Shown here piece by piece: positions 5,889-7,744 of a stretch of 7,744 nt of DNA; within the stretch, counting starts at the first letter, position 1; each line of letters begins with the position of its first letter. The translations under genes were made by a program, and so were the position numbers. The notes beneath the pieces were generated by a model. The model ran no database searches, was not told the DNA's origin, and saw only the letters and a list, made by a program, of their open reading frames with translations. This stretch comes from Acidisphaera sp035272265 (GTDB lineage Bacteria; Pseudomonadota; Alphaproteobacteria; Acetobacterales; Acetobacteraceae), in the NCBI GenBank assembly GCA_035272265.1, contig DATEQV010000422.1:1-7744 (forward strand). The letters are read 5' to 3'.

Positions 5889-6913
5889 CGCGCCTGGATC
5901 AGCGGCTCGGAGACGAACTGCTCCCAGCTCAGTCCCGGCCGCAGCGCCGCGCCGAGCAGGGCCGAGACGCGCGCGGAGTACTCGGCCTGTGCGGACTCGC
6001 CGAGGCGCTTGCCGACGCTCGCCAGGAACTGCGCGCGGTCGGCGGGATTCCAGTCCGCTGCGACCGGCGCGCCGGCAAGCTGCGCCTCGCCGACCGCGGC
6101 CGGCCAGTCGCGCGGCGAGAGGCGCGCCGGCGACAGTCCGCGCGCCGCGAGTGCGGCGGTGTAGCGGTCCCAGGTGTCGGACTGGCTCTGCGGGATGGCG
6201 CGGATCGCGCCGGCGAGCTGCTCCTGCGCGGCCGCGTAGGCGTTGAACGCATCGCGCACCGAGCGGACCGACGGGACGAAGACATGGTCGAACACCTGCG
6301 CGGGCGTTCCGATCTTCTGCGCGACCAGCGACCGCACCGCGAGCGCGGCAGCCGACCCCGGGTCCTCGGTCGGGTCGGTGATCTGTCCGGTGCTGAGGAT
6401 GCGAAGCGCGAGCAAGGCGCGCCCGCCCGGCGTGGCCGCGCGCGCGGCGAGGTCCGAGCCGTCCGGCTGCCTCGTTGCAGCCGTGACGAGCAACAGGTTG
6501 CGCACCGATTGCGCGCGCGCGCCGGTGCCGGCGTTCGCGAGCCACGCCGATTCGAAGGATTGCGCCGCGGCGATGCTGCCGAGGACGACCGCGCCGAGGA
6601 CGAAGCACGGCGTGGCGGGCGCCGCGAGCCATCCCAGGAAGCGCACGCGGGCTGGCGCGCGGAGGGCGAACAGCGCCCGCAACGCCAGCAGCCCGATGCC
6701 GGCAGCGACCACCAGCTTGCCATACACCGCGAGCGATTGCGTGCCGGTCAGGTTCAGCGGCGTGACGACCGCATCGAGCGCGCGCGCGCCGTAGGCGGCG
6801 GCGACGGAAGCATACGCCAGCGACGCGACGAGCATCACAGCCCGCGTCCCGATCGAGCGGCCCGCGCGACGCTCTGCGCCGCGATCGCGAGGGCCGTGCG
6901 CCGGTTCGGTCAT
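5852..6913 (-). CDS. Membrane protein with three N-terminal helices and a large soluble domain, unknown family
   Basis: I do not recognise this 353-residue product. A basic N-terminus (1-24) precedes three hydrophobic helices at about 25-45, 62-86 and 92-117. The rest (about 118-353) is soluble and mostly helical. Notable segments are SVRNLLLVTAATRQPDGSDL (136-155), ALLALRILSTGQITDPTEDP (166-185), VFDHVFVPSVRSVRDAFNAY (207-226) and the C-terminal SWEQFVSEPLIQARW (329-343). With three helices and a positive N-terminus the soluble domain probably faces the periplasm, though this is inference. The ATG overlaps the stop of the lipoprotein gene as ATGA (6913-6910), and the gene's end overlaps the next start by 37 bases, so the three genes form a coupled operon. 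A part in an envelope or secretion-type complex is possible but not shown by any motif. Confidence 0.8.
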   Translation of the reverse strand: MTEPAHGPRDRGAERRAGRSIGTRAVMLVASLAYASVAAAYGARALDAVVTPLNLTGTQSLAVYGKLVVAAGIGLLALRALFALRAPARVRFLGWLAAPATPCFVLGAVVLGSIAAAQSFESAWLANAGTGARAQSVRNLLLVTAATRQPDGSDLAARAATPGGRALLALRILSTGQITDPTEDPGSAAALAVRSLVAQKIGTPAQVFDHVFVPSVRSVRDAFNAYAAAQEQLAGAIRAIPQSQSDTWDRYTAALAARGLSPARLSPRDWPAAVGEAQLAGAPVAADWNPADRAQFLASVGKRLGESAQAEYSARVSALLGAALRPGLSWEQFVSEPLIQARWSNALGVPARR

Positions 6914-7641
6914 CGGGTTGCGGGGGGCGCGGCGAATGGCGGCACCGGCCGTCCGGCGCCGGACGGCAAGGGCCCGGCGCCGACCGGCGCGGGCACGACG
7001 TCCTCGCCGACCGGCGCACTGACGGCCGGCACCGGCGGCGTTGCGGCGGCCACGGCGGACGTGTCGGTCTCGCCCGCCGGACGCCGGTCCTGCGCCGGCT
7101 CGACGTGGTGCGCCGAGACGCTGCGGCGTGGGAGCGGCAGGTCGTGCTGGACCGCGTAGGCGATCGGGTCTCCGTCGCGGAACACGATGACGGCCGGGCT
7201 GCCGCGCAGCGGCACACGGCGGACCAGCAGCCTGTCGCCGTCCTCGGTCAGCACGATCTTGTCGCTGCACAGCCCGATCGGATGGACCGCCACGTCGGCG
7301 CCGGTGATCGCGGCGAGCCAGGTCGATTGCGGGCAGGCGTCGGTTGCGCCGTGCAGCACGACGAAGTCCGACTTCGCCGCGCTCCAGACGAGGTCGATCT
7401 GCGCGTCGGTCAGCCCGGGGAGCGGCTGCGGCTTGCCGTCGACGCGCAGCACCACCTGCCGGCTGGCTCGCGCATGGTCGAGCGCGATGCGGGCGTGGTG
7501 GGCGGTGACGACGTCGTAGGGCGGGGTTGTCGCGCAGCCGCACGCCAGCGACGCGACGGCTGCCGCGATCAGAACTCGTCCAAGGGGTTGGACCGTAAAC
7601 GCCAAGTCAACGCCACCCGAGGATTCACGATCCAACTTCAC
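6910..7641 (-). CDS. Probable lipoprotein with Pro/Ala-rich C-terminal tail, unknown family
   Basis: I do not recognise this 243-residue protein. Numbered from the GTG at 7641, a hydrophobic signal segment (about 20-33) leads into SLACGCATTPPY (31-42). That resembles a lipoprotein cleavage site, but the lipobox is degenerate: Cys34 and Cys36 both compete and neither has the ideal Leu at -3. The mature part (about 43-165) looks like a compact beta-rich domain with two further cysteines, Cys103 (TDACPQS) and Cys125 (IGLCSDK), which could form a disulfide in the periplasm. Residues 195-243 are a low-complexity Pro/Ala/Val/Gly tail suited to spanning the periplasm or binding the cell wall. The start is uncertain. 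The GTG gives an unusually long pre-signal segment, whereas a TTG at 7605-7603, preceded by GGTGG seven bases away, would give a cleaner signal peptide beginning AFTVQPLGRVL. Its stop overlaps the next ATG as ATGA. Confidence 0.75.
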   Translation of the reverse strand: MKLDRESSGGVDLAFTVQPLGRVLIAAAVASLACGCATTPPYDVVTAHHARIALDHARASRQVVLRVDGKPQPLPGLTDAQIDLVWSAAKSDFVVLHGATDACPQSTWLAAITGADVAVHPIGLCSDKIVLTEDGDRLLVRRVPLRGSPAVIVFRDGDPIAYAVQHDLPLPRRSVSAHHVEPAQDRRPAGETDTSAVAAATPPVPAVSAPVGEDVVPAPVGAGPLPSGAGRPVPPFAAPPATR

Positions 7642-7744
7642 TACTGTCCGGTTTAAAACCTGGGAAATTCAATTGGTTATCGTCGTGTGCAACTTCGAAA
7701 CCGTCGGCCTCGCGAGAAAATGCCGTCTGGATCTCGATCTTTTC
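7625..7744 (-). CDS. Possible C-terminal end of an upstream gene, cut by the right edge
   Basis: On the minus strand an open frame enters from the right edge and reads 39 codons to a TGA at 7627-7625. It includes IEIQTAFSREADGFEV and ends FPGFKPDSSEVGS. It would overlap the GTG start of the lipoprotein gene by 17 bases, in keeping with the overlapping layout downstream. Against it, third codon positions are only about 49% G/C, unlike every other gene here, and two plus-strand frames are also open over most of this AT-richer stretch. It may be a gene of foreign composition or simply non-coding DNA. No family is recognised. Confidence 0.3.
   Translation of the reverse strand, partial: EKIEIQTAFSREADGFEVAHDDNQLNFPGFKPDSSEVGS
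7648..7663. repeat. AT-centred quasi-palindrome upstream of the minus-strand operon
   Basis: GGTTT (7650-7654) and AAACC (7656-7660) are symmetrical about A7655, and the symmetry extends outward to CC/GG with one extra T, giving 16 bases in all. It lies just upstream of the GTG candidate start of the lipoprotein gene. It could be an operator or part of the terminal repeat of an inserted element. The symmetry is seen; the role is a guess. Confidence 0.3.

Noticed and set aside
6284..7159. 291-codon plus-strand frame across the membrane-protein and lipoprotein genes
   Set aside because: The translation is Arg/Gly/Ala-rich with no hydrophobic or motif structure. The minus strand gives natural membrane helices, a signal sequence and ATGA-coupled genes.
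5889..7217. Upstream part of the 627-codon minus-strand frame that ends at 5334
   Set aside because: Before the ATG at 5888 this frame is Arg-rich and is a shifted reading of the real gene at 5852-6913. Only the portion from 5888 to 5334 is kept.

Overview
The window is GC-rich (roughly 70% by eye, except the last ~100 bases at the right edge) and tightly packed. Real genes have G/C-rich third codon positions and leave long spurious open frames on the opposite strand. A type II dehydroquinase, a ThiS/ThiG pair, a CHASE3/PAS hybrid histidine kinase and the base composition together suggest a high-GC alphaproteobacterium. Rhodospirillales or Acetobacteraceae is a reasonable guess, but no marker here settles it.

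Layout. (1) 1-398, minus strand: most of aroQ, with the C-terminus beyond the left edge. (2) 489-1515, plus strand: thiS and thiG, a translationally linked pair for the thiamine thiazole ring, diverging from aroQ across 90 bases. Weak promoter matches there would make both transcripts nearly or fully leaderless. (3) 1631-5291, plus strand: a two-gene signalling unit. The first gene is a response regulator with an unrecognised, internally repeated helical N-terminal region and no DNA-binding output domain. The second is a 929-residue membrane hybrid histidine kinase (TM-CHASE3-TM-PAS-PAS-HisKA-HATPase-REC). A nested palindrome covers the kinase's first codons. (4) 5293-5312: a GC hairpin between converging genes. 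(5) 5334-7641, minus strand: three overlapping genes that I do not recognise. They encode a probable lipoprotein with a Pro/Ala-rich tail, a protein with three membrane helices and a large soluble domain, and a small protein with two membrane helices. A further gene may end at 7625. (6) 7641-7744: about 48% GC, either the end of an upstream gene of different composition or the edge of an acquired segment.

How the genes work together. AroQ (shikimate pathway) and ThiS/ThiG (thiazole synthesis) are housekeeping biosynthesis genes. The regulator and kinase probably form one phosphotransfer system: the kinase senses an extracytoplasmic cue through CHASE3 and carries its own receiver, while the separate regulator supplies a second receiver. 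The minus-strand genes overlap by 4 and 37 bases, so they are probably co-translated and their products may form one envelope complex. That operon is the least explained part of the window and the best candidate for something undescribed. No RNA gene, CRISPR array or recognisable transposase was seen. No stretch without a gene exceeds about 115 bases.
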